In this document: in pieces, positions 24,057 through 31,617 of the stretch | How positions within the stretch are numbered: the stretch's first letter is position 1 | How the letters are laid out: each line of letters opens with the position of its first letter | IMG/VR virus record: IMGVR_UViG_3300025626_000038 | Coordinates: 1-46,346 of that record | DNA from: a virus | Strand: one strand, 5' to 3' | Length of the DNA stretch: 46,346 bases | Notes under the pieces: model-generated | The model's input: the letters and a program-made list of their open reading frames with translations, nothing else | Databases searched by the model: none | What the model was told of the DNA's origin: nothing | Position numbers and translations under genes: made by a program

Positions 24057-25046
24057 GTGGCAGATCCAGCAGTATATAACACAGTATTAAAAGAAACAAA
24101 AGCAATCCAAACTACTACGCAAGAAAAAGGCTTAGCCCTAGCGATAGCAGGACTTGCAGAGGAACCAGGCAATCCAGCTAATTGGAGCCTGATGCCGTTG
24201 TTAAGTAACCCTGCCGGGTGTTTGTGTGTTGTTAACACATCGACTAGATTCGGCTGTGGTGTAGGCTGCACATGGACAGTTCCGAGTGGAACTTCAAAGG
24301 TTCAATTCCAGTTATGGGGTCCAGGTGCATCGACTATGAACGGCATGTGTTGTGCAGGTTCGCCAACAGGCGCAACAGGAGCTTTTGCAACAGTAATTAT
24401 CGACGCTAATCCAGGAGATAGTTATACATTATGTGCAGGTTGTGCAGCATGTTGTTACGGTTATTGTAGTCAAGGATATGCTGTTTGTGGAAGTAGTACT
24501 TATGTAAACGGACCTGGGCTTAGTGGTCTATGTGCAGAAAGTGGCCACTCTAGAATATCATGCGGTATGAAAGATTTACATGGTGGCAGTTATGGCCAAT
24601 GTAGATTTAGAGGCGTAGGTTCTAGCGAACAGTCTGGTCCTTGTATTTGTGAAGGCGGCACTTGGTACTGCTTTGACAATAGTTGTGCATCATGCGGAGT
24701 AATACCATTCACAGGATCAGCAGATAATACCTTTGGAGGCACAGCTACATCAGGAACAGTTTACGGACTACCAGCAACATGGGGCGGCGGATGTTTTGAC
24801 ACTAACCACTACGGATATATGCAAGCACCTCCGGTGATTGGTCCATGTCACACAGCACAGCCAAATTCATGCTGCTGTTATGGATTTAGTAGTGGTAGTT
24901 GCTGTGGTGGTTGTCGCTGTAGAGCACAAGACGGCCACAGATGCTATCCTGGCGCAGGTGGAACGTACACTCACATGATGGGTGGATCAATGTACTGGTC
25001 AGGCGATTATGGTCGAGCAGGAATGGTAAGAGTAACTTGGTGTTAA
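24057..25046 (+). CDS. Cysteine-rich Gly-rich adhesin-like protein, copy 1
   Basis: A 329-residue protein with 31 cysteines. The start is GTG with CAGGAGA eight bases upstream. Residues 1-54 form a helical, cysteine-free attachment-like segment. From 55 on the chain is Gly/Ser/Cys-rich. WTVPSGTSKVQFQLWGPGAS (about 73-92) matches the entry strand of Gly-rich tail-fibre domains (WTVPAGV..V.V.LWGAGG). A CAGCAACC cluster lies at 126-133, and the end GDYGRAGMVRVTWC is typical of these domains. Cysteines replace many expected glycines and occur as CC, CCC and CxC. It probably forms a disulphide-stapled or metal-binding receptor-binding tip. That inference rests on composition and on its position at the end of the fibre block. 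No signal peptide. Confidence 0.7.
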   Translation: MADPAVYNTVLKETKAIQTTTQEKGLALAIAGLAEEPGNPANWSLMPLLSNPAGCLCVVNTSTRFGCGVGCTWTVPSGTSKVQFQLWGPGASTMNGMCCAGSPTGATGAFATVIIDANPGDSYTLCAGCAACCYGYCSQGYAVCGSSTYVNGPGLSGLCAESGHSRISCGMKDLHGGSYGQCRFRGVGSSEQSGPCICEGGTWYCFDNSCASCGVIPFTGSADNTFGGTATSGTVYGLPATWGGGCFDTNHYGYMQAPPVIGPCHTAQPNSCCCYGFSSGSCCGGCRCRAQDGHRCYPGAGGTYTHMMGGSMYWSGDYGRAGMVRVTWC

Positions 25047-25060
25047 AAGGAAAATAAATT

Positions 25061-25699
25061 ATGGAAAAAACATTTACAGTAAACGTTCCAGACGATCTTT
25101 GGGTAGATAGCTGGACAGAAAATAAAACAACAGACTACACATACAATGGTCCATCGACTATTAATGTGCTAGTAAGTTTAACAGACGACTTTCCTATTGT
25201 TAGGTGGTCCGAAGACGACATTACAGTTGATGATGAAGATAAGCAACTAGTAGTAACTATTGATGCAGATACTGATACTGCTATTGCACATGCAATAGTA
25301 AATGCAGGTGCAGAGCATGAGTATACATATACTACTATTACAAATCATGATGATTCGACGCATGAAGAAATTAATAATCCTACAATAAATGATATTTACG
25401 AAGTGGTATATACACCAGCAAATGGATTTGAATTAGAACAGATTATTAAACAATCAGAAACTATGAATGAAAGAACAGCCAAAGAAAGATTAGCATATGT
25501 TGTAAAATACGACGAAGCTTACGATTTCGATGATGCAACTCAAACAGTTATTGATACATTTAAAACTAATATAGATAATTATTTAACAACAATGTCTACA
25601 GTTTATCCTTGGAGATATGTAACAATTGATGCAACTGTAATTCCAAAGATTCCTGCGTCATTAGTAGCAACGTTTAATACTTTGCCTGATATATCTTAA
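25061..25699 (+). CDS. Unknown protein between the cysteine-rich paralogues
   Basis: Not recognised. The 212-residue acidic protein has a beta-rich N-terminal half (TFTVNVPDDLWVDSW, YNGPSTINVLVSL) with many Asp/Glu/Thr. The C-terminal half has a helix-prone segment (about 140-165, ETMNERTAKERLAYVVKYDEA) and a YPWRYVTID stretch. It contains no cysteine, in sharp contrast to both neighbours, and is spaced 14 and 10 bases from them. Co-expression suggests a partner, an assembly chaperone or a shared linker for the cysteine-rich proteins. That is inference from context. Confidence 0.6.
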   Translation: MEKTFTVNVPDDLWVDSWTENKTTDYTYNGPSTINVLVSLTDDFPIVRWSEDDITVDDEDKQLVVTIDADTDTAIAHAIVNAGAEHEYTYTTITNHDDSTHEEINNPTINDIYEVVYTPANGFELEQIIKQSETMNERTAKERLAYVVKYDEAYDFDDATQTVIDTFKTNIDNYLTTMSTVYPWRYVTIDATVIPKIPASLVATFNTLPDIS

Positions 25700-25709
25700 G
25701 GAGATTTAA

Positions 25710-26780
25710 ATGAGTGACGTAATATTATATGCAGCAATTAAAGAAAGAGATCGGCTAAAAGCTGCTGACGGTGACGGTGCAGTTGCTATTGATTATAGTA
25801 AACCGACTCCTACTGGATATCCTTACCAAACAGGTGCCGCCGATGGAGCTGGCGAATTTAATACGTGTCCACAAATTGTTAAGGACTGGGTTACTAATCT
25901 AACTCCTTTAGTTTGTCCAGCACAAACATATGGCTTTAAAGTCTGTGGCAGTTGTTGGAGATGTGGCAACAATTGTAACCATAGTATTTGTTCAGGAGTA
26001 TCGAATATTCAAGTGCAAATGTGGGGCCCAGGTGGCGGCACCAGTGGTAACTGCTGCTGTGGCGGATCACCATTTGGTCCAAGCGGCGCATATATGGTAA
26101 TGCAGTTTTGCGTAAACCAAGGCGAAACATATTGTTTTTGCGCAGGTTGTGCATATTGCTGCTGGGGCGAGCAAACTACACCAGGAATTTGCGGAAACCC
26201 AACTTGGTTTAATTCAACATCCGGTATAAATGCATGTGCAGACAGTGGAATTAGTTGTTTCTGTTACTGGAACGAAGATTTAAAATCTAACACTTCGACC
26301 TGCGGACACAGAATACCAGATCCAGATCAAGCAGGCGGCACATGTAGTGCAAACAGATGTAGCGGCTGGAACTTCTGTTACGACGATTACTGGGATGAAT
26401 CTTTAGCATGTCACGCATTTGCTAGTAGAACAACATTCAGATTAAATACTGGAGCAAGCGACGGCAGAACTATTACAAAATATGGGTTAAATGGCCTTTG
26501 GCCTGCAATATGTGTCGGCGGCTCAGGCAGCTGTTTACACAATAGTTGTACTATATCAACTCCGGTATTCGGATTTGAAGCTTGCACTTGTGCTGATGCT
26601 TTCAGTGGCAGTCAGAATAATGCGCAGGGTTACGGCGGTTGTTATCGTAGCGGCGCACAAGGTTATCTTAGAATACCAGGCGCCGGCGGCTGGCGCAATT
26701 ATACTTGTGGTGGCTACAATGGATGTCAAGGTGACTCAGGACGATTTGGCATGGTATGTGTAAGCTGGGAGTGTAACTAA
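25710..26780 (+). CDS. Cysteine-rich Gly-rich adhesin-like protein, copy 2
   Basis: A 356-residue paralogue of the 24057 product with 35 cysteines (about one residue in ten). The N-terminal helix (MSDVILYAAIKERDRLKAA) is cysteine-free. The central entry strand is IQVQMWGPGGGTSGNCCCGG. The conserved cluster CFCAGCAYCCWG corresponds to CAGCAACC of copy 1. The C-terminal GDSGRFGMVCVSWEC matches the end of copy 1. Between these landmarks the two copies differ strongly, as expected for a receptor-binding surface under diversifying selection. It is the last gene before the inverted repeat and terminator at 26792-26897. Cytoplasmic folding with so many free thiols would be a problem unless metal is bound or disulphides form after lysis. 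Confidence 0.7.
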   Translation: MSDVILYAAIKERDRLKAADGDGAVAIDYSKPTPTGYPYQTGAADGAGEFNTCPQIVKDWVTNLTPLVCPAQTYGFKVCGSCWRCGNNCNHSICSGVSNIQVQMWGPGGGTSGNCCCGGSPFGPSGAYMVMQFCVNQGETYCFCAGCAYCCWGEQTTPGICGNPTWFNSTSGINACADSGISCFCYWNEDLKSNTSTCGHRIPDPDQAGGTCSANRCSGWNFCYDDYWDESLACHAFASRTTFRLNTGASDGRTITKYGLNGLWPAICVGGSGSCLHNSCTISTPVFGFEACTCADAFSGSQNNAQGYGGCYRSGAQGYLRIPGAGGWRNYTCGGYNGCQGDSGRFGMVCVSWECN

Positions 26781-26791
26781 TTGTTATTCAT

Positions 26792-26836
26792 TTAATCATC
26801 TAGTATTGCAATATATTTAAAATACTAGATGATTAA
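26792..26836. repeat. 16-bp perfect inverted repeat
   Basis: TTAATCATCTAGTATT at 26792-26807 is mirrored exactly at 26821-26836, with a 13-base loop. It has no T-tract, so it is not a classical terminator by itself. It could be an RNA 3'-end stabiliser, a recombination hotspot or a protein-binding palindrome between two gene blocks. Confidence 0.85.
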
Positions 26837-26867
26837 TGCCATAAAATATCTGTAAATTTTCCAAATT

Positions 26868-26897
26868 AAAAATCTGCTAATTCAGCAGATTTTTTTT
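26868..26897 (+). terminator. Intrinsic terminator after the fibre block
   Basis: AATCTGCT (26871-26878) pairs with AGCAGATT (26884-26891), extendable through flanking A and T runs, and is followed by a run of eight Ts. It ends the late structural transcript. Confidence 0.9.
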
Positions 26898-26918
26898 GTT
26901 CATAGCCAGAAATAAAAT

Positions 26919-26945
26919 TTGATACTCTAAATTGTAATATATAAT
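26919..26945 (+). promoter_or_regulatory. Possible sigma-70-like promoter
   Basis: TTGATA at 26919-26924 and TATAAT at 26940-26945 are separated by 15 bases, shorter than optimal, just after a terminator and before the 26972 gene. A second TATAAT occurs at 26948-26953. No NATAAATA box is present, so this block may be read early or by a host-type polymerase. Confidence 0.4.
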
Positions 26946-26971
26946 AGTATAATGTTTACCTAGGAGTACAA

Positions 26972-27979
26972 ATGAAGAAGGCATTTTTTATAAACGGCGG
27001 CGCTGGCCGAGTTTTATGCAGCATACCTGCATTAGAGTATTACAAAGAAAACACTGATCCAGATGTTGTAATAGTATCAGAAGCATGGCATGAATTATTC
27101 CTTTCTTCAAAATTAAGAAATAATATTTGGCCAGTAGGCAGTAAGGAATTATTTAAAACTGTTCTAAAAGATAGAGAAATTATTAGTCCAGAGCCTTACA
27201 GACTAAATGCTTATTTTAATCAACGTGTTAATTTAATACAGGCGTTTGATATGCTTATTAATGATGTTGACGAAGCTGTAGAAAGTAAGCCTATAAATTT
27301 AGATCTCGGAAAAGCCGATCAAATTTATGGGTATAATTTAGTAGGCCAAGTTAAGCAACAAATGAAAAAAGAAAAGGTTATTGTCTTTCAACCATTTGGC
27401 AGCGGTGTTAAAATAGATGGCAATTTTGTATTTGATGAAAGTGGCCGCAGTTTTGAATTATCAGATGTGTTTAGAATAGTTGACGAACTATCTAAGGATT
27501 ATGCAGTAATATTAATGACAAATCTCAAAATTCCAACCGATAGGCCTATGGGTGCTGCTATACCAGATAATGCAAGCTTGCTACAGTGGACGGGAATAGT
27601 TAATGCAGCAGACTATTTTCTAGGTTGCGATAGCATGGGACAACACTATGCCCACGCATTAGGCAAACCGGCAACAGTGGTTATAGGATCAACTTTTCCA
27701 GAAAACATAAGTTATCCAGGAAATAAAGACTTTACAATTATTGATAACGGAAAAGAAAATAGAGTATACGTGCCGTATCGAGTTACTCAAGATCCTGCAA
27801 GAGAAAGACACAACGAAGATAATATGATTTTAAACGAGGAAAATTATAAAAAAATTATGAAAAGTATCGCAGATAAAATCGGAAAACCAGAAAGTTCAAA
27901 TAAGAAATTGCCGTCGGCAAATAATAAACCTTCGACCATATTTGATAAACCAAATAAAAAACTAATAGGAGAAAAATAA
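26972..27979 (+). CDS. GT9/heptosyltransferase-like glycosyltransferase
   Basis: Probable glycosyltransferase of the GT-B fold. The N-terminal FINGGAGRVLCSIPALEYY fits the first Rossmann strand and loop of GT9 heptosyltransferases (normally GD.....P....L). The C-terminal domain has VIVFQPFGSG, then LLQWTGIVNAADYFLGCDSM, and HYAHALGKPATVVIGST, matching the GT9 donor-binding part (AD..IG.DSG..H.A.ALGKP). The start follows AGGAG closely. The C-terminal 40 residues are Lys/Ser/Asn-rich and disordered. It ends two bases before the carbamoyltransferase. Together with the ADP-heptose genes at 38-42 kb it could transfer heptose, but donor and acceptor are unproven. Confidence 0.75.
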   Translation: MKKAFFINGGAGRVLCSIPALEYYKENTDPDVVIVSEAWHELFLSSKLRNNIWPVGSKELFKTVLKDREIISPEPYRLNAYFNQRVNLIQAFDMLINDVDEAVESKPINLDLGKADQIYGYNLVGQVKQQMKKEKVIVFQPFGSGVKIDGNFVFDESGRSFELSDVFRIVDELSKDYAVILMTNLKIPTDRPMGAAIPDNASLLQWTGIVNAADYFLGCDSMGQHYAHALGKPATVVIGSTFPENISYPGNKDFTIIDNGKENRVYVPYRVTQDPARERHNEDNMILNEENYKKIMKSIADKIGKPESSNKKLPSANNKPSTIFDKPNKKLIGEK

Positions 27980-27981
27980 TT

Positions 27982-29781
27982 ATGTCATCAGGATATATTT
28001 TAGGTATTTCAAGAGGCCATAATGCAGGCGTTTGCTTACTTAAAGATGGTAAAATTGTATTTGCAAGCGAAGAAGAACGCTTTACAAGACACAAGTATGA
28101 TGGCGGCCCTTTAGCAACAATGTTGAAAGTAAAAGAATATACTGATAAAATTGATGCACTAGTGGTGTGTCACACAACGTCTATTAATGATGGACCAAAA
28201 ATAGAGTATACGGGCGATAATCTTTATTCAGGTTTAGCTAGAAAAATGGGATTAATTGATAGAAAAGGTGATATACATGATCATCCACAATGTATCGATG
28301 TTTCCCATTTACACCATAAAGTACATGCTGCTTGTGCATTTTATAGGAGTGGCTTTGACGAAGCTGTAGCAGTAGTTATTGATGGCGCTGGATCTGCAAC
28401 TTCAGGACAAACTCAAGATGGTAATGTGTTACTTTGGGAAGTTGAGAGTATTTACGATTGTTCTTATCCTGACAATATTAAAACTCTATACAAACATTTT
28501 GGATGTAGAGATCCAATTGTTACAGCCATTAATACCAATACAGATGGAGCACAGTTTGGCGAAGAAGGCAATACATTTACTTCTGTAGTTTCAGGACACG
28601 CCGGCATAGTAAAAGTATACGAAGCAGTAACACAATACTGCGGCTTCCAAGCAATCGAAGCAGGTAAAACAATGGGACTATTTCCATACGGTAAAGAAAA
28701 TAGTAATATACCCAAACTGTTTTTAAACAGTACTAAAATTCCACTAGCTGATAGAAGTCTTTTCGTTCCAACATATCCAAATGCTGCAATAGTAAATCAT
28801 AAAAATTATGAAGAATTGTCAGATAGTCCTGTTGGAGATGACCATACTTGGACAGAGTACCAAAATCGAAGAGACTTAGCATATGCATGTCAACAAGAAA
28901 CACAAGAACAAGCATTAGATATAATTTTGTCTGCTACAAAATTATCAGGTAAAAATAAAGTAGTACTATCTGGCGGCTACGGATTAAACTGTGTAGCAAA
29001 CTACTGGTATCTTAATAGGCTTAATGAAGAAGGTATCGAATTATTTGTTGAGCCTATATCAAATGATGGCGGAACAGCCATTGGCGCTGCTTTACTATAT
29101 TATTATGCTACTAGTCAATCTTTAGAATCACAGCCTAGAGAAATTTATCTAGGTCCTCAGTATAATTATAAAGATGAAGATATTACTAAATTGGCAGAAG
29201 AATATAATGCTATTGTTACTGATGCAACAGACGATGACGTTATCGAATTAATGACTAATAAGAATATTGTAGCAATGTTTCAAGGTCGTGCTGAAAACGG
29301 TCCACGTGCATTAGGAAATCGTTCGTTGATGTTCGATCCGACCTTTGAAGATGGCAAAGATTTCGTTAATGAAATTAAACATCGAGAATACTTCCGTCCG
29401 TTTGCAGGATCAATACTTGCCGAAGACGCACACGAATGGTTTGATTTACGGGGAATGGAAGACAGTCCACATATGATGTATGCTGTTAATTGTCAACCAG
29501 GCATTGCTGAAAAAATACCTAGTATTATTCATGTGGACGGTACATGTCGCATTCAGACAGTTACTGAAGAAGAAAATCCTCTTTACTACCGAGTGATTAA
29601 GGCATTTAAAGAAAAGACTGGAGTTCCGATTATCTTTAATACTAGTTTTAATCTAGGCGGAGAACCTCTTGTAGAAACATTAGAAGATGCACTTTGGACA
29701 CTGAGCGAAAGTAAGATTGAATATTTGTATTTGCCAGAATACGGAAAGCTTCTTACAGTCGGAAATTGGAAAGTTGCTTAA
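27982..29781 (+). CDS. NodU/TobZ-type carbamoyltransferase
   Basis: Full-length O-carbamoyltransferase (599 aa, usual for the family) expected to transfer carbamoyl from carbamoyl phosphate, via carbamoyl-adenylate, to a sugar or other hydroxyl. The N-terminal Kae1-like domain has ILGISRGHNAGVCLL (6-20), SEEERFTRHKYDGG (29-42), the metal-binding HHKVHA (H111, H112, H115) and VVIDGAGS (131-138). The C-terminal YrdC-like domain has LSGGYGLNCVAN, GRAENGPRALGNRS, REYFRPFAGSIL and IIFNTSFNLGGEPLV. Genes of this family occur in many marine T4-like phages. It lies between a glycosyltransferase and a methyltransferase, suggesting a glycan-decorating cassette. The acceptor is unknown. Confidence 0.92.
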   Translation: MSSGYILGISRGHNAGVCLLKDGKIVFASEEERFTRHKYDGGPLATMLKVKEYTDKIDALVVCHTTSINDGPKIEYTGDNLYSGLARKMGLIDRKGDIHDHPQCIDVSHLHHKVHAACAFYRSGFDEAVAVVIDGAGSATSGQTQDGNVLLWEVESIYDCSYPDNIKTLYKHFGCRDPIVTAINTNTDGAQFGEEGNTFTSVVSGHAGIVKVYEAVTQYCGFQAIEAGKTMGLFPYGKENSNIPKLFLNSTKIPLADRSLFVPTYPNAAIVNHKNYEELSDSPVGDDHTWTEYQNRRDLAYACQQETQEQALDIILSATKLSGKNKVVLSGGYGLNCVANYWYLNRLNEEGIELFVEPISNDGGTAIGAALLYYYATSQSLESQPREIYLGPQYNYKDEDITKLAEEYNAIVTDATDDDVIELMTNKNIVAMFQGRAENGPRALGNRSLMFDPTFEDGKDFVNEIKHREYFRPFAGSILAEDAHEWFDLRGMEDSPHMMYAVNCQPGIAEKIPSIIHVDGTCRIQTVTEEENPLYYRVIKAFKEKTGVPIIFNTSFNLGGEPLVETLEDALWTLSESKIEYLYLPEYGKLLTVGNWKVA

Positions 29782-30415
29782 TACAGACATTGTTGAAGTT
29801 AGACTAGATAAATTTTTAGTCTACTCATCGAATAAATTAGATGGATACGGTTATCAGACAGCAGCTGATGCCGTATCCTGTATTAATCATTTTTCAAATG
29901 GCAGAATATATAATCATTGTTTAGAATGGTGTTCTGGCCCTGGATATTTAGGTTTTGGAACATTAAGCCAAGGCTTAACAGAACGTCTTACATTATTAGA
30001 CATACACGAGCCAAATAAATTTGTAGTAGAAAAAACTATAGATAAAAATAATCTTAATAATAATGTAAATTTTGTATTGTCTAATAATTTTAAAAGTCAT
30101 CCTACAAACATAGCATATGATCTAATAATTGGAAATCCGCCGCATTTTAGCTTTACTCCGTCATTTGGAAATATCGACCCTAACGAGCATCGAAAATATA
30201 AAGATCAAAACTGGAACATACATCAAGATTTTTTTAATACTGTTAGTAGCTATATAACTGATGATGCTGATATTGTACTAATGGAAAATACAAAAGGTAG
30301 TAATCCAGAAACATTTGCGAAGATGATCGAAGATAACGGATTAAGAATTGAAAATTATTGTTTGAGTGTAACTTATCCTAATGATATCTGGTATTTACAT
30401 ATTAAAAAATCTTAA
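29774..30415 (+). CDS. Small class I SAM-dependent methyltransferase
   Basis: Probable methyltransferase of about 213 residues. Motif I is EWCSGPGYLGFGTL (SAM-binding loop) and motif IV is DLIIGNPPH, the (N/D)PP(Y/F/H) type found in N-methyltransferases of the HemK/PrmC and adenine-N6 groups. The frame is open from 29717, but only TTG codons are available. The TTG at 29774 gives an 8-base overlap with the carbamoyltransferase and has GGAAA upstream, so it is preferred. No target-recognition domain is seen, so it could methylate a protein glutamine, a nucleic acid or a small molecule. The stop overlaps the convergent SGNH gene by four bases. Confidence 0.75.
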   Translation: MLNTDIVEVRLDKFLVYSSNKLDGYGYQTAADAVSCINHFSNGRIYNHCLEWCSGPGYLGFGTLSQGLTERLTLLDIHEPNKFVVEKTIDKNNLNNNVNFVLSNNFKSHPTNIAYDLIIGNPPHFSFTPSFGNIDPNEHRKYKDQNWNIHQDFFNTVSSYITDDADIVLMENTKGSNPETFAKMIEDNGLRIENYCLSVTYPNDIWYLHIKKS

Positions 30416-31122
30416 TTTATAAACTCTTGTTCAAATCCTGTGGTTAAATCTAACACTTGATTATGTTTAATAGTCTGATATAGCTTTTGAGAAAGTATAA
30501 GATGATTGCACTCGGAGATATGGCCTTCCCTAGGATCTTTCCCGTTAATTTTTCCCTTCCAGTTCAACCAAGATTGCATATTTTTGCCTTTTACTTCGTT
30601 AATACACGGATCGAGTAAACTACCTTTTACTGCAATATTATTATTTAAAAAGAATCCTTCATTTTCAAATCCAGGAAGTATTAGTAAATTTAAATTATTT
30701 TGTTCTTTTAAAAAATTTAATCCATATAATAGCCACTGAAATCTTATAGAATCCTGAGGATTATCTGTTAGATGTTTGATGTATAAATTAATTGCTTTAG
30801 ATTGGTCTTTTGTTACATAATTGTCGAGGGGACCCATGTGAATATTACCTACGCCTTCATTATCTGGAAAAAACCATTGACGATTTATTTGAGTAGTAAT
30901 AAAAATAATAGTGTCTGTTTCTGGATTTATATTCGAAGAATTATCTATAAATTGGTAATATATCCATTCGTTAGCAACACCGTCTTCGCATATATTATAA
31001 AAATTTTCATGGCCTAGTTTTTCTGTAAGACTCCACATCCAGTGCCAGTCTTTAATTTCGTCACCTGATTGGTGAAATGTTCCGTAGCTATCGCCAAAAA
31101 TCCAAAGTTTTCCATTTTTCAT
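30412..31122 (-). CDS. SGNH/GDSL-like hydrolase
   Basis: Likely esterase- or acetylhydrolase-like protein. The N-terminus (from the ATG at 31122) reads MKNGKLWIFGDSYGTFH, where GDSY is the block I nucleophile motif. ICEDGVANEW could be the Gly block, and the C-terminal REGHISECNHLILSQKLY supplies a possible catalytic His in the block V position. An upstream ATG at 31149 would add nine residues, but it overlaps the + strand late box and has no Shine-Dalgarno; the ATG at 31122 also lacks a clear one. It is the only - strand gene in this part of the window, convergent with the methyltransferase. Possible roles are deacetylation of a surface glycan or lipid, or a fibre-linked esterase. Confidence 0.6.
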   Translation of the reverse strand: MKNGKLWIFGDSYGTFHQSGDEIKDWHWMWSLTEKLGHENFYNICEDGVANEWIYYQFIDNSSNINPETDTIIFITTQINRQWFFPDNEGVGNIHMGPLDNYVTKDQSKAINLYIKHLTDNPQDSIRFQWLLYGLNFLKEQNNLNLLILPGFENEGFFLNNNIAVKGSLLDPCINEVKGKNMQSWLNWKGKINGKDPREGHISECNHLILSQKLYQTIKHNQVLDLTTGFEQEFIN

Positions 31123-31146
31123 AATAATACTTATGCTTGGTAAGAG

Positions 31147-31154
31147 CATAAATA
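31147..31154 (+). promoter_or_regulatory. Late promoter box CATAAATA
   Basis: NATAAATA match followed by C, 21 bases before the 31176 ATG, at the head of the third structural block. Confidence 0.8.
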
Positions 31155-31175
31155 CTATAAATTGGAACCATAAAC

Positions 31176-31580
31176 ATGTTTGATATTACAAGATACTTTA
31201 ATAAAGGAATTAGAACCAGTATTCAGCTTCAGGATAACGGATCATTTTCTCATAACGGCCCTTGGAAACAAGTGTACACTAATACACAAGTTGCACGGTG
31301 GCATGCAGGCGAATTTTCCAGTGCAGAATTTACAATAAGTATAGATTATAGCACAACTCAAAAAGAAATTATAAAGTGCATAGTGTGTAATGGCGTAGAT
31401 TATGCAAGTTTAGTTGTAATAGGAAGAAGTAACTTAGGAACTAATATAGTTGAATTAAGTGCAATAGTAAATTCTTCTTATGTTGATTTGATTATCAATC
31501 CTGCTGATGCAGCATATAACGGAGCTAAGTTTATACATACAGCACAATACTTTAGAAATCAAAATCCATTAACTTCATAA
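31176..31580 (+). CDS. Small putative virion protein
   Basis: Not recognised as a named family. The 134-residue protein is beta-rich: SIQLQDNGSFSHNGPWKQVY, then AEFTISIDYSTTQKE, CIVCNGVDYASLVVIG and VELSAIVNSSYVDLI. It ends with a short aromatic segment (HTAQYFRNQNPL). No signal or membrane segment. It has its own late promoter, and the next gene has another, so its amount can differ from that of its neighbours. Virion location is inferred from the late promoter and the adjacent fibre-type genes. Confidence 0.55.
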   Translation: MFDITRYFNKGIRTSIQLQDNGSFSHNGPWKQVYTNTQVARWHAGEFSSAEFTISIDYSTTQKEIIKCIVCNGVDYASLVVIGRSNLGTNIVELSAIVNSSYVDLIINPADAAYNGAKFIHTAQYFRNQNPLTS

Positions 31581-31591
31581 TGTTTTTGATT

Positions 31592-31599
31592 GATAAATA
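31592..31599 (+). promoter_or_regulatory. Late promoter box GATAAATA
   Basis: Exact NATAAATA match followed by C, 18 bases before the 31618 ATG. Confidence 0.8.
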
Positions 31600-31617
31600 C
31601 AATAGATGGAGTAATAG

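Noticed and set aside
26491-26763. Open frame of 90 codons overlapping the second cysteine-rich gene in another frame
   Set aside because: Its composition (Val/Ala-rich) reflects the Cys/Gly codons of the real gene. No ribosome-binding site, and the real frame has conserved landmarks shared with its paralogue.
26781-26971. tRNA or small RNA in the largest gap
   Set aside because: The gap is filled by an inverted repeat, a terminator and a promoter-like sequence. No cloverleaf arms or CCA-type end were seen.
29717-29773. Start of the methyltransferase at TTG 29717
   Set aside because: It would overlap the carbamoyltransferase by 65 bases with no ribosome-binding site. The TTG at 29774 gives an 8-base overlap and a better upstream sequence.
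29805-29815. GATAAAT inside the methyltransferase gene as a late promoter
   Set aside because: The box breaks at the last position (GATAAATT) and lies within coding sequence with no gene start downstream.
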